Part shown: piece by piece, positions 1-11,279 of the stretch
How positions within the stretch are numbered: position 1 is the stretch's first letter
How the letters are laid out: every line of letters starts with the position of its first letter
DNA from: Mya arenaria
Lineage: Eukaryota; Mollusca; Bivalvia; Myida; Myidae
Direction: 5' to 3'
DNA: 64,000 nucleotides
Assembly: GCF_026914265.1 (NCBI RefSeq)
Contig: NC_069123.1
Coordinates: 54,347,473 to 54,411,472 of the forward strand
Made by a program: the position numbers and the translations under genes
Notes under the pieces: model-generated
What the model saw: the letters and a program-made list of their open reading frames with translations, nothing else
The model's database searches: none
Told to the model about the DNA's origin: nothing

Positions 1-1550
1 TAACAAGATAGCACTGCAGCGAATATTGAATGATTATTGTATTGAAATTTAGTCTGATTACAGACACCTCCTGTATCCTTATGCCATTACAACATGACAA
101 ACCCCCTTCTGATACAGAGTTATTAAGCACCAGATCAGTGAAATATGCTAATTAATTAATATAGTGTTCATCACAAAGAAGCATACGTTCTTTTTGTCCT
201 AAAATAAAGACAGCGTAACAACATGTAGAGCTATTTTGGTATCGACGAGTTTTGGTAGTGAATTTCCTATAACATATTTTTGGAAATTTGGAAGAAATCA
301 TCATTTAAATCATCATCAACAACATTTTCGTCATCTTAATTGGACGTTATAACCAATAATCATAATCGTCACCCTTCGCCGTCCTCGTCGCCAAAAACGG
401 CGTTAATGTTGTCATAATCGTAGTATTATAATATATGTTCTTTATATTTGTTGCGATTCTATTTTTGCAGTTTGATCATGGAACCAAGGCACTATTATTA
501 CTGCTTGCTGCTGCTGATAGATGATGATGATGATGATGATGACGATGACGATGACGATGATGATGATAATGATGATTGTCATGACTACGTTTTCGGTCAG
601 TATGTCCATATCAAACGAGTTTTCGGAATCAAATAACATAACTAGGATGTAACTCGTCGATAACAAAATACTGCGTGCTAGAGCTAAACTGCAAAAACTT
701 CTCTAGAAAAAGCGTCAGAGACTTTAAAAATAACGCTTTAAGATTGTTGGTAAATACTTTGAGTAAAACATATATAAATTATCATGGTACTTACTTGTAA
801 GAAATTCAGGTTTCATAGTTTGAAAAAGATACATATAAATGTATAAATATATATAATTATATATACTTTATGACAGTTTTTAAAACACATTCGGTTTATG
901 AACAACTATAAATATTAAACAGGCATGTAGGATTGGAATTCGAATGCCTTATTAAAACTGGCACTTAAATAAATCTTACAAAATGGTGCATGAAGAACCG
1001 ATAGTGGGCTAAAGATGCTCTTATCAATAATCAGCAGTGAGCGACATCGCGTAGGACGGAAGATTTAATATATGGCACTTTTTATCCTGCTTGTCAGCAC
1101 CGTCGCCCAAACTGCTGCATATATATGTATATAACAAACTGATGACTCTGCCTTATATGGCTTTAACGAATATATTTTCTTGGCTATCCATGAGTCAGAA
1201 AAGTGCATTCACATGTGTATGTTAGCCAAACGATTAAACTGAAGGTTTCGATTAAGCTGGCGGTTTCGCTGTTTATGAAAAGTTTTTTGTTGCTATGACG
1301 ACTAAAAAAGCTACAATACAGCTTGACAATATATCTAGAAGCTTTTTATATATCAAAGGCATGCACACATTTGTTGACATTAGGGAATCTGGTGTCATGC
1401 GCTGTCCAACAAAAGCATAGGCTGCACTTGACCCCCCAAATCACGTCCGAAGACTGGCTAGTACTGTTCGTTTAGTTCCTCAATAACACGAGTTCTGTTT
1501 GGTGAATACATGCCTATATATACGTGTATGAGTGTACTTAATGTACATAC
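1..1550. other. Intron of the NCX gene
   Basis: This stretch lies downstream of NCX coding exon 3 on the minus strand, so it is intron. I see no further exchanger exon in it. It is AT-rich with one GAT/GAC microsatellite. Confidence 0.6.
519..580. repeat. GAT/GAC trinucleotide microsatellite
   Basis: About 20 units of GAT with interspersed GAC. Its translation yields poly-Asp and poly-Ile reading frames on the two strands, which are artefacts of the repeat. Confidence 0.95.
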
Positions 1551-4500
1551 CTGTTGGAAGTTGGTGAGCACACGCGGTATGAGTTTCCGGCCTCCGGTGA
1601 GCATGCGCGTGGCGTTAACGCGATACCAGCCGCGGTCATGGGAGGTGTTCTCGTTTGCCTTGGCGATGGCAAGCTGGGCAGCCTCATGTTCGCTCAGGTC
1701 GCCGTCTCGGACCTCGTGACCCAGTTCCTGTAGGCGAAAGAGTTACTCATATACATGTATCATATTATGTTAATATTAAGTCCTAATTTTCACTAAACTT
1801 ACACCAGTTTTATTGTATCAATGTGGAATAGTTAAATGTATCGTTATTCGCCGTTCAAAAGATTTACTTTAACGGATGAACCCCCTACTCATGATACGAC
1901 GGAAAGGCGCTTTATATTATTTGGCTTTTTAAAATATGTATATACATCAAGAAGGTTTGAAAATTTTGTACATAGAAGCAGCTCTAGCAGGATCATATCG
2001 TACAGAACATCCGTCATCTTGTCAGCCTTACCTTAGCGAGGTGCATGAGGTCGGCCTCGCCGTCTCCATCATGCACCCGACGGGACTCCCGTTTACGCTC
2101 AGGGTCCTCATCGCTCACTGAAAATAGGCCATTATATGGTGAATAAGGGTACAAAAAGGGGCTAGGAAGTGGGTTGGCGGGGGACGGAGTTACTGAATAC
2201 CCTCCACCGCTTATGTATTGTAAGCTCATTTTGCATCTTATGCATTGTAAATACTCTCTTGTTCATACCCCCTCCAACAAATAAATAATAGAATTCTGAA
2301 CGAGCAATTTTAAATATCGTTTTAATACGGATAATATATCAAAACTACAACTAGTTTGTGTATGTATGCATGTTATATACTTATAGTTTACGTATGTCTA
2401 AAATCTGTGCTATGTTATGTTCAAGCAATTGAGGTGTAAAATGCAAATTCGGAAATATCAATCATACCCGAATCACATTCAACTTATATCTTAAAATATA
2501 CCTTTTATGAATATATATACAACCTTCTTTTAAAGTTCACAGAATATATTAAGCAGGTTGGATTAATAAACTTTCAAACAGCAGAGCTAAAATGGAAAAT
2601 CCCACATGCGGCGTCTATCTACTTGCAAAGTCAACTGTACGGGGAGATGGCGTTTGATGAAAAGATGATGATTTGTAAAATTATTTGCAATCTATGCAAT
2701 TTTTCGTAAACGATGAAGTAAATAAGACAGCTGATATTTTATAATAATTATATACATTCATATAAGTTTTAAAAAAACGAACTACACATACTGTATAAAT
2801 ATCATAGTGGGTTTTTGGTTTCTTAAAATAATTCGATTTGTTACTTTTCCAACCGGTAGATAAATACATATACTAATAGGTAAGGATTTTTTTATTACGA
2901 ATAAACAAACCCGACACCAACTCATATTTAACGTTGATGAAGACATAAATACATTGTTAAATATGTATACGTATTTGTGATTCACAGTTTCAGACGCACA
3001 GAACGTGGCAAATATGACGAAGTCAAGGTCCAGTGGTTAAGTCGTGTCGGATGGCCTTGGTGGTCTACAGTCTACGCATATAATATATACGGGTGGCAAC
3101 TTGCTATATACTAGTAAACAAGTTTGTATTAATTGTACTAAAGCATTGCAGTCAAGAGACGAGGCTTGGTACAATAGTGAAGCATTTTCCCTGCCAAGCC
3201 GACTGTGGGACTTACTGGTCTCATAAGACCGCGCCTGCCCGCGCACCTCGCTCTTGAGTAGCCCTTTATCCTCTGTAAGGTCACAAACGTAGTATCAATC
3301 ATATATAAAAGCTTTTTGTAGCATAGAAGCGACAGTCAAAGCAACGTTGATCAAAGTGTTTTGGAAAGTAACGAATGTTTTATTGATAAAAATCTCGCCA
3401 ACGCCATTAATTATACCATAAACCTTGTGATATTCAACTCAACCGAAAAGTATTTTTGATGACATAATATGATGATGTTGAACACTGAACACTTATTTTG
3501 ACGATTGTCATAGTTACACATGCTTTATACTAGTATAACGTGCGTTTCTCGGATTTAATTAACCTTCACCCATGCGGTTGAGGCTCAGTAATGTTAAAAT
3601 GTCATAAATGCTGGATTGTTCTAATAACTCCGTACAAACTCTTACAAACACCATTCTAAGCAAGTATGTGTTTGGCATCGCACACACACAAAGCAGCAAT
3701 AATTATTCGGGAAATAAAAAAGCGTCATTAAAACAATCCTCGAATACATACAAATGATGGAACTGACCTGTGTATTTCTTTTTTGAATCTATAATCAAAA
3801 TAATATTAGGCTTCTTAACGTTCCTACAATGATAATAAAATTGAATATCAAAAAATCTTTCAATAAAATCAGTGGTTCTTGGGTCTATTTTTTCCCTACA
3901 AAGGACAAAATAATTATGGTTTGGACTCCTTCATAGCAGTTCCCGCTATTGTTATAATCATATTTATCTTTAGTATATGTACACTGTTTTATCCGCGTTT
4001 AACTTATGAAACAGTAACAGGAAAGCAATAACGTGCTGTCTCACCTAGAGAGAAGCCGACGACGCCCTCGGCATGTTCGTCCTTCCGGCCCATACAGAAG
4101 TTTCGGTCAGCGAGGTATGCGACGAGGATGAGGATGGGGAACATGGCTAGGGTCACGAGCGCTTCCCAGATGTCCACCCTGTTTGGCGTTGATACCATCA
4201 GCACGATCGCCATCCACACGTACGCGAATACGCACGTAAACGCCGTCACGAAGAACACTTTTATCTCCTTGATGCGACGTGTGTCCGGTGAAGGTATCGA
4301 CATGATACAGATACCGGAAATAACGAGGAGATTAAAGGCCGCGGAACCAACGATCGTTCCTGGCCCAAGGTTGCCGGCCTTAAACCCATTGCCAATGATT
4401 TCAATTACGGACAGCAAGATCTCTGGTGCGCTAGTTCCGAGCGCCAGCAAACTGAGGTTGGCGACAGTGTTATTCCACACACGGACGTCCATTTCCCGGT

Positions 4501-4756
4501 AACCACCCTCCACATCCGGGTCCGCTACGCGAATCTTGGTGGTCTTGGCAGTGATTCGTTCGATGGAACACATAAAGACGTCGGCGATGATAGCTACCGC
4601 CAAGAATATCCACAACAGCCCAATCAGGTAGAGGAAGGCGCGGCCACCGGTCCCCCACGTGTACTCGCTCACCAGCGGAAGTATGAGCCCCTTGCTCGAG
4701 CATGTATAGTTGTTCAAGTCGACCGACACGTTGCTGATCTGCACCGTGTCCGACAT
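1551..4756 (-). CDS. NCX: Na+/Ca2+ exchanger (SLC8/NCX family), N-terminal 325 residues; 3' part lies beyond the left edge
   Basis: Plasma-membrane antiporter that exports Ca2+ in exchange for Na+. Coding exons on the minus strand are 4045-4756, 2032-2117 and 1551-1727; all borders are GT/AG and phases agree (1, 0, 0). Exon 1 encodes five predicted membrane segments near residues 40-64, 97-123, 131-154, 167-189 and 196-217. The alpha-1 repeat has the ion-binding signatures ALGTSAPEILLSVIE (105-119) and GPGTIVGSAAFN (131-142). Exons 2 and 3 enter the cytosolic loop; exon 3 has the family segment GWYRVNATRMLTGG that precedes the Calx-beta domains, which are not in this window. An acceptor-like AG precedes 4786, so the 5' UTR is probably spliced. 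The protein starts at MSDTVQ with two possible N-glycosylation sites (NVS, NYT) and no signal peptide. The basic autoinhibitory (XIP-like) stretch after segment 5 of vertebrate NCX is not obvious. Family is certain; the paralogue is not. Confidence 0.95.
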
Positions 4757-4786
4757 GGTGACAGATTAAATATCCTGCCTAGCGGA

Positions 4787-7700
4787 CTGAAAACAACAAG
4801 ATATACAGTTTGACAGGTCTTCAAAAACTACTAAATATTTCGAAAACTTGTTTAGTGTTCTTTGGGTCATTTACAATGAAACTTTTTCTGCTTTAGAAAG
4901 ACTTTCGTTGTTAGTATTGATTTAAGTTACTCTAGCAAAACAAGTAGTAATGTTTGCATTCTTCACCATAACTAGACTGAAACGAGTTGTTTTGTTGTGA
5001 CTGAGTCACTCGTCCATTACAAATATGAAGTGAAATGTATTAAACCATTACTGGTTCTTAAGGAAAACGAAAATATTTCAGAATGATAAATCGTTATATT
5101 TTAGACTTGTGTTTCTTCAAATATAAAAAATACACATACATATGTAGTCTAAGCAGTGTCCAGGTACATTGCCCTATAGTTCTTCTTACAAACCATATAA
5201 GTATATATATACAAGGTATGTTGCAACCGTATAATAAGGTCTAAGCAAATCAGGAAGAAATCAGCGAGGGTATTTTTTTCTCAAAACCATGACAAGGAAA
5301 ATAATACAATCACCATGCAGTCTACTTCCTAATAAGTACGTACATGCATGTGCCGAAACTTAAAAATAAATTGATTAATATCAAGAAATCCCCAGATATT
5401 TCCCTCCCACGTACGCCATATATAGCCTGATGGGCGCGGAGGGCACACTTAGGGGGCCATTTACACCACCTTTCCACTTTTCCTGTTCTCATTGTACATT
5501 CACGGTGATTTCTGTTACCACACATGCCATAGTTGCAGCAGTTTAATATTGCCATTTTCTGTTTTGTATTTTAGGCTGTATACAAAAGCCTACAGGATAA
5601 ACTAGATTACTTCCACGTCAGGCTGCTGCTGATCCTCTACAATTGTCTCTTATAACACAAATAGTGAGTGGCAATATCAAGTACTATTAATATTTTACTA
5701 TGAATGCATACAGTTTATCAGTAAATTGGTTATATCTTAATACAGTATGATGTTTCATACGCACATAACACGTATTTGTACGGTACATCTAAATATATAA
5801 CAAAATATCTGTTTTAGTGATGAAACATGCAATAAAAAAACACACACGGTGAAATAAGTACCTATTTGGCTTATCCTCCAATATATTTAGTAGTGTGCTT
5901 CACAAACTACAATCAAGAAACAACTGAGCACTTTCTTCCACACTCCACTTTCATGTGATTTTTTTATTCACCCTGTATCATCTTTTCTACTTAAGGTTGT
6001 TGTGATGTTATAATAAACAACACGGTTTACACCTCAGACAGAAGATACATTGCAATAATTTTGGATCGATAACATGCAAACGATAAAATGTTATGATTAA
6101 TACATGTGTTACATCAGATAGTGTCAGTATCTCTTTCATAGAGCATTCCTGGCAGACGGTGTCACCGTGCCCCAGGGGCCGGGCGGAATCATCAGTACTG
6201 ATGTTAAGGCCGTAAATGGGTATCTGCATTTCTCTATGCATATGTCAAGTTTGTTTTAAGTCAACATTTATTCATACCTGCTAAAATGAATATAAATGTC
6301 GGGATGACCGCGGGCATAGAGCACATCAAATATTAATTAATTTCAACAGCAGTTCAATGACCTTATGGTTTGTTATTCATGTTGTCATGAACAAATACAA
6401 ACTGCTTTGATAAAGCCATGATGCACGTGATATCCTCATTATCGGTAACTGCAAGAACGTGTATTTTAGTTTGTTATTTGACCGGGTCTGATGAGCTACA
6501 AAGTACAAAGCTACCAATCGATTTTGAGGAGAATCTATGAGACACAGACAGGTGGTATTCAAAGAATGTTACATTATCATGGTCTCACATTCCAGAGGGC
6601 TCAGGCTGAGCCCCAGTCGAGATGACCAGCGACTTGAACACTTTTGTTCAGATAACATATGGTCAAACTTCGTACAATAGCTGACCATTGTGACACACGG
6701 GAGAATTTTATGAGACGGGTAGTTTTAAGGAATACTGATGAGGAATGACCTAAATTTAAAACTTGGTTAAGGAGGTAATTGGGGAGACAAATCCTGTCCA
6801 ACGCTATTTACCTGTCGGTGACACTTGGCTAAAATACGCGAAATTAGTCATCAAACGAATCCCACGCTTAGATGATTATGGCGCGCAAGTATAGAAAGAA
6901 TATGTGGTTATAATGGTCCCCATTATGTTTACAGGAAGAGATTTGTAAATATTGACCTTCCATGATAAATGCGTTTGTAGCTCTTAAATGTGCCCGGGGT
7001 TGCGTGTCCAACAAGCACTGCCCTCCTGCGACAATAAACTGAAGTGTTTGATCTTGCAAGTTATATCAATTTAGTAAAGAAAAAAACATTTATCATTAGA
7101 AATAACGCCTATATTGGTTTATATTTCTCACTCTCGACTTGAAATGTTTTAATATGTGTTTATAGTTGGTATACTAGTATAAATATGTTTATAATAACGA
7201 CGTAAACTATAAAATGACGGTTTAAATCATTAAATGCTCTGTTGAGCTCTGTCCACATGCAGAATTTCAAAAGGTGTCAGTGTGGTGTTTGTTTCGCTTG
7301 TTATACAAAACATATCATACTGAAACTATGATGACATAGCCTAGGTATTTTGTATATGCAAAGGCAATTGGTGTTTTTAGTCGTTCTGCGCATGGAGGTA
7401 TTGTTTTGAAACCGCTCTGCTCAGCGTCTTTATATTGGCGCAATGATAGTGTAATAAATGCATTTAATGGAACTTACGTGGTGTCGTGGTGTGAAATAAT
7501 CCAGGAAAAGCTTCCAACAACACTACATGGATCCCAGATCACGGAATCCCCTTGTTAGCTAGCTAAAAGCCTGGTTACACAAGATCGATAGAAAATGAAT
7601 AAATTGAGAACAGTTGTTGCCAGAGAAAAATGGGATATCCATAACACAGTCTGCATTAAGATGTCCATCAATAATGAGATTTTCTAAATCAAAAGTTGAT

Positions 7701-8777
7701 ATCAACTTACCATTCACGGATAAAATCTCCAAAATATCAACACACCCGCGATCTGCTTGAATGCTAAAATCGTGTGGTTTACCTATATTGCAGTGTACTC
7801 CCACGCCACCAGGTAGCGCTATGCGTAATGGGCGTTAACCCCACAAACTGTAATGCTGAAGTGATGTATTATAGAGAATACACTTTTCAAAATACAGACA
7901 TCGTTTACAGGTATAAGCCGAGTTTGATGCGCAAACAACTATGTTACAGATTTACATATTTTAAATATTTAATAACTAAAGTTTTCTTATAAATACTACC
8001 TTACATGTATTTTGTTTTATTAATCCAACTCGACCGAATTAGAACGATGGGAAAGTGATATTACAAATCTGTACAGTGTATCGCTTTAACCGCACAGACC
8101 ATGCATGACATTAGTTTCACCCACGCAAGTAAGCAATAAATAATCAGTTCATACTACTCACAAAACCATCAAATTTTCATACTTACATGTACAGCTAAGA
8201 CTTCAGGCAAGACTTCATACTTTTGCATCGGATATACCTTTAAAGACGCACTGTCATAATTATCAGCTTTAGTCAGCTAGTTTTTGTCTGTTTGTAAATA
8301 AATAGAAATACAAATGTGTTTATTGTTCACGATAGAGAAACAAATTATTCGTTGCAAAGGGCATCTTGGACGCTTCTTGTTAATCTCCTTCCGTATGTAA
8401 ATAAAGATTGGCGACGTAGACCTTCCCCTAACGTTTAATGCTCAAAGGATTTAGACCACTAAAATTATTTTATATATATTATTTAGTGATTTGACCGGTT
8501 TGCACGCGAACTAACGCTGATTTCTAGCTAGTGTTTCACACGACCACAATACCTAATATGGAATGAAAGTTCCATTTGTGCACTTACTGATATTATACAA
8601 CGTAAGACGTAATAAGTTGCCCACTCCCGCGTAGGAGTACAACACGGTGAACATGTTAACAGTTCAGCAAGCTTTTAAAACCACAAACCGTTCTTCAAAA
8701 CCTACAGAGATGGAAGGTAGCCAATGGTCTGATATCGTATGTATCCTTTGAGTCACTGTAATCACGGTGTTAATAAA
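4787..8777. other. Gene-free stretch upstream of NCX coding exon 1
   Basis: No open frame with gene-like composition or splice support was found on either strand. It probably holds the 5' non-coding exon, an intron and the promoter of NCX, none of which I can place. Confidence 0.5.
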
Positions 8778-9766
8778 AACAAGAGGCCCAAAAGGGCCTA
8801 TGCTCTACTGGCATGGCTTTTGTGGTCACATCAATCCAGAGCATGTATGTATGGGTAAAAGGTAACAGACATATATAGTTTATGTTTTGTGCTTGGGTTA
8901 CCTGGAAACGTAGCACGTTCAACATCTTAGCCCAGAAAGTATTGTAAGCAGATTAGTTGCATGAACTATTTTAATATGTGCCAAGTAAAAGTCATCTGAC
9001 AAAAAAATGCTTTCAAAACTGTACTCATAGTAAAATTTTCTGTAGTTTTAAAAGTTAAAAAAAGTTGGTCAAAAGGTCAAAATCAAGGGCATCCTAGGAC
9101 AACATTGATCAATTTGAACAAACATTCAAATCAGTTGTGCTGAGATGGATGCACGAACACACAAAAAAGATTTTCAAACCTTTCCAGATTTATGTTTACC
9201 AAACCTGTGAACCCAGGGTGTGGCCAGTAATGACACCAGGTGCATAACTTAAACATTCATAACCAATTTTGTTAAGATGAATGCGCAAACTACAGAACCT
9301 AAAGCTAAAAAATGGCCTTTGGGCTTTCAACAAGAAGGCAGAGTAATTCACAAAATCAAATGCAGAAGCAAATTGTCTCTCAAAATCCTAGACTTGCAAA
9401 TTGTCTCCCTTTACTCTAGACTTGAATTTACATGTACATGTAAACTTGGCTAAAATAGAATTCGCTCATGCAGACCTGGCTAAAAATAGAAAGCATTTCT
9501 TTAAAACTTTCATGGCCCATAATCTAGGCATTCATGGGCGGATCTTGCTGGTTTTCGAAAGGAACCGAGCTGTAATGGATACCTAGATACTGTACAAGTT
9601 TCATCAAGATACAATCAAAACTGAAGACTGTATCGTGTTCACAAGCAATTGTTTACAGACGCACGAACGCACGAACGCACGACCGCACGACCGCACGGAT
9701 GCACATACTACGTACACATTACCATCGCATAAGCTCTTCTGGCCTTTGGCCAGTAGAGCTAAAAAC
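8778..9766 (+). mobile_element. Dispersed non-autonomous element, family A, copy 1
   Basis: The left end reads AACAAGAGGCCCAAAAGGG, which itself can fold (GGCCC/GGGCC), followed by CCTATGCTCTACTGGC. The right end is a near-perfect hairpin at 9732-9760 with 13-base arms (AGCTCTTCTGGCC and its complement, one mismatch) and a TTT loop, followed by AAAAAC. The same left end, interior and right end recur at 22386-26013. There is no coding capacity. Hairpin ends without inverted terminal repeats suggest a Helitron/Helentron-like non-autonomous element, but that class is inference. Confidence 0.7.
9657..9703. repeat. GCACGAACG/GCACGACCG short tandem repeat
   Basis: Five imperfect 8-9-bp units just inside the right end of the family A element. 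Confidence 0.85.
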
Positions 9767-9867
9767 TGTTACAATAAGTAGTCACTTCCCACTTGGTGTA
9801 ATTTAAACTCTATCGGTGCAATATATTGCGATTTTGTACTGAAATAATTGACTGCACCGCTTCGATT

Positions 9868-10145
9868 GCTGAAGGTCGCGGGTTCAACCCGGCCGGCTGC
9901 GTCAAACCAAACGACGTTTAAATATAGCACAAGTAGCTCCATTGCCCTGTGCTCGGCATTAAAATGGTAGTACTGGGAAACTTGTGAAGCGGATAAATCC
10001 AGTAAATTTATATCTCGGTTATCGGTGCTTTACAGTAAAGACCCTTAAAGAACCGACCCGGGGCATGCCGATATCTTCGCAAAGTCTGTGACTATGGGGT
10101 ATCGCACCCGGATTTCGGGTATCTCACGCTGTTTCTTCAAGTATG
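9868..10145 (+). mobile_element. tRNA-derived SINE, older copy with truncated head
   Basis: It begins near a pol III B-box (GGGTTCAACCC at about 9880) and runs into a core (ACAAGTAGCTCC, TCGGCATTAAAATGG, ATCGGTGCTTTACA) shared with the fuller SINE at 51580-51985. The A-box half of the head is missing or unrecognisable. The two copies are clearly diverged, so this is an old insertion. Confidence 0.7.
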
Positions 10146-10430
10146 CTAATATATTGACTTGAATGGGAATATCAGTCATTTCTGTCTGATATGAGTCAGT
10201 ATGGCGTTTAAAAACACAATTTATGTCGTAACTGCGTCACGGCGGGGTCAAGCCATGATGCAATGTAAGCGCGGGTAGACCTCAGTAATACACTCTGATA
10301 AATAGAAATTTATTCACTATTTATTCATGAAGGTAGAACAATATATATAGAACTGTTATAATTACTTAACACAATTTATATTCATATTAAATACATGAAT
10401 ATTTAACGTCATTCATAATTGACTCACAGG

Positions 10431-10790
10431 GGCAGGGTGCGTTGTTTTGACACATTCCTATGACCACGCCCCCCATTTTTTTAAATCTTAGGCTTATTAA
10501 TAATGATGGGGGGAACTGTTACTAGTGATAACTTACAATTTTTTTTTTTTTAAATTTCATTCTTTAATCTTTATAAAAGTTATGGCCTCTTGAACATGGC
10601 CGTCTCGGCAAATCATTGGGAAATACAGGGTCGTCACCCTTTACAAAGGTTATAGAATAAAAAAAGTTAGTTATCACCAGTAACAGTTTCCCCATAAATA
10701 TTAATAAGCCTGGGATTTTTTAGAAAAAAATGGGAGGGGGGTGCGTGGTCATAGGGATGTGTCAAAACAACGCACCTTGCCCCGGTGAAT
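10431..10790. repeat. Outer inverted repeat of a nested palindrome
   Basis: The arm at 10431-10530 is repeated as its reverse complement at about 10664-10790, with small indels, around a 130-base spacer. Both arms share GTGCGTTGTTTTGACACAT and GGCTTATTAAT. A second palindrome follows directly at 10803-11037. Confidence 0.85.
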
Positions 10791-10802
10791 TGACTGAAAT
10801 AA

Positions 10803-11037
10803 CCACAGGCATCTGAATCATTGTTTGTCACTAAAATATTGTTTAAAACCATTTTTGGAACATACAATGAGATAAACAACACATCTGAAGATATTTATAG
10901 TGTCTTTGATATATATATTTCTTTTTTGTATATCGAAGACACTAAATATCTTCAGATGTGTTGTTTATCTCATTGTATGTTCCAAAAATGGTTTTAAACA
11001 ATATTTTAGTGACAAACAATGATTCAGATGCCTGTGG
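10803..11037. repeat. Near-perfect palindrome with 110-base arms
   Basis: The arms are about 10803-10912 and 10929-11037 and differ at only a few bases, around a short AT-rich centre. It ends about 240 bases upstream of the CAMLG start codon. With the outer repeat it forms the order A, A-inverted, B, B-inverted. No terminal target duplication was found. Confidence 0.9.
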
Positions 11038-11279
11038 GAATAACGGTTAAGGGGAAATTACTGCGCTGGAGTCGACAATTTACATTATAGACTTGTTAAA
11101 CAATGATAACTAGTTTCGAATAATAAAAAAAACTTGAAAATTATTTTCTAATGATGATTGATAAATATATATTTAAATATAGAACATAGATTAATCAAAT
11201 ATATTTTTTGACTAGATAATCTTGATTTAAGTATTTGTTTATTTATTCGAAGATTCTGTTGATATAGAACCCGGAAAAG

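Noticed and set aside
442-666. Open frames on both strands across the GAT/GAC tract
   Set aside because: They consist of poly-Asp and poly-Ile from a microsatellite and have no splice or start context.
4128-4502. 124-codon open frame opposite NCX exon 1
   Set aside because: It is the antisense shadow of a conserved membrane-protein exon.
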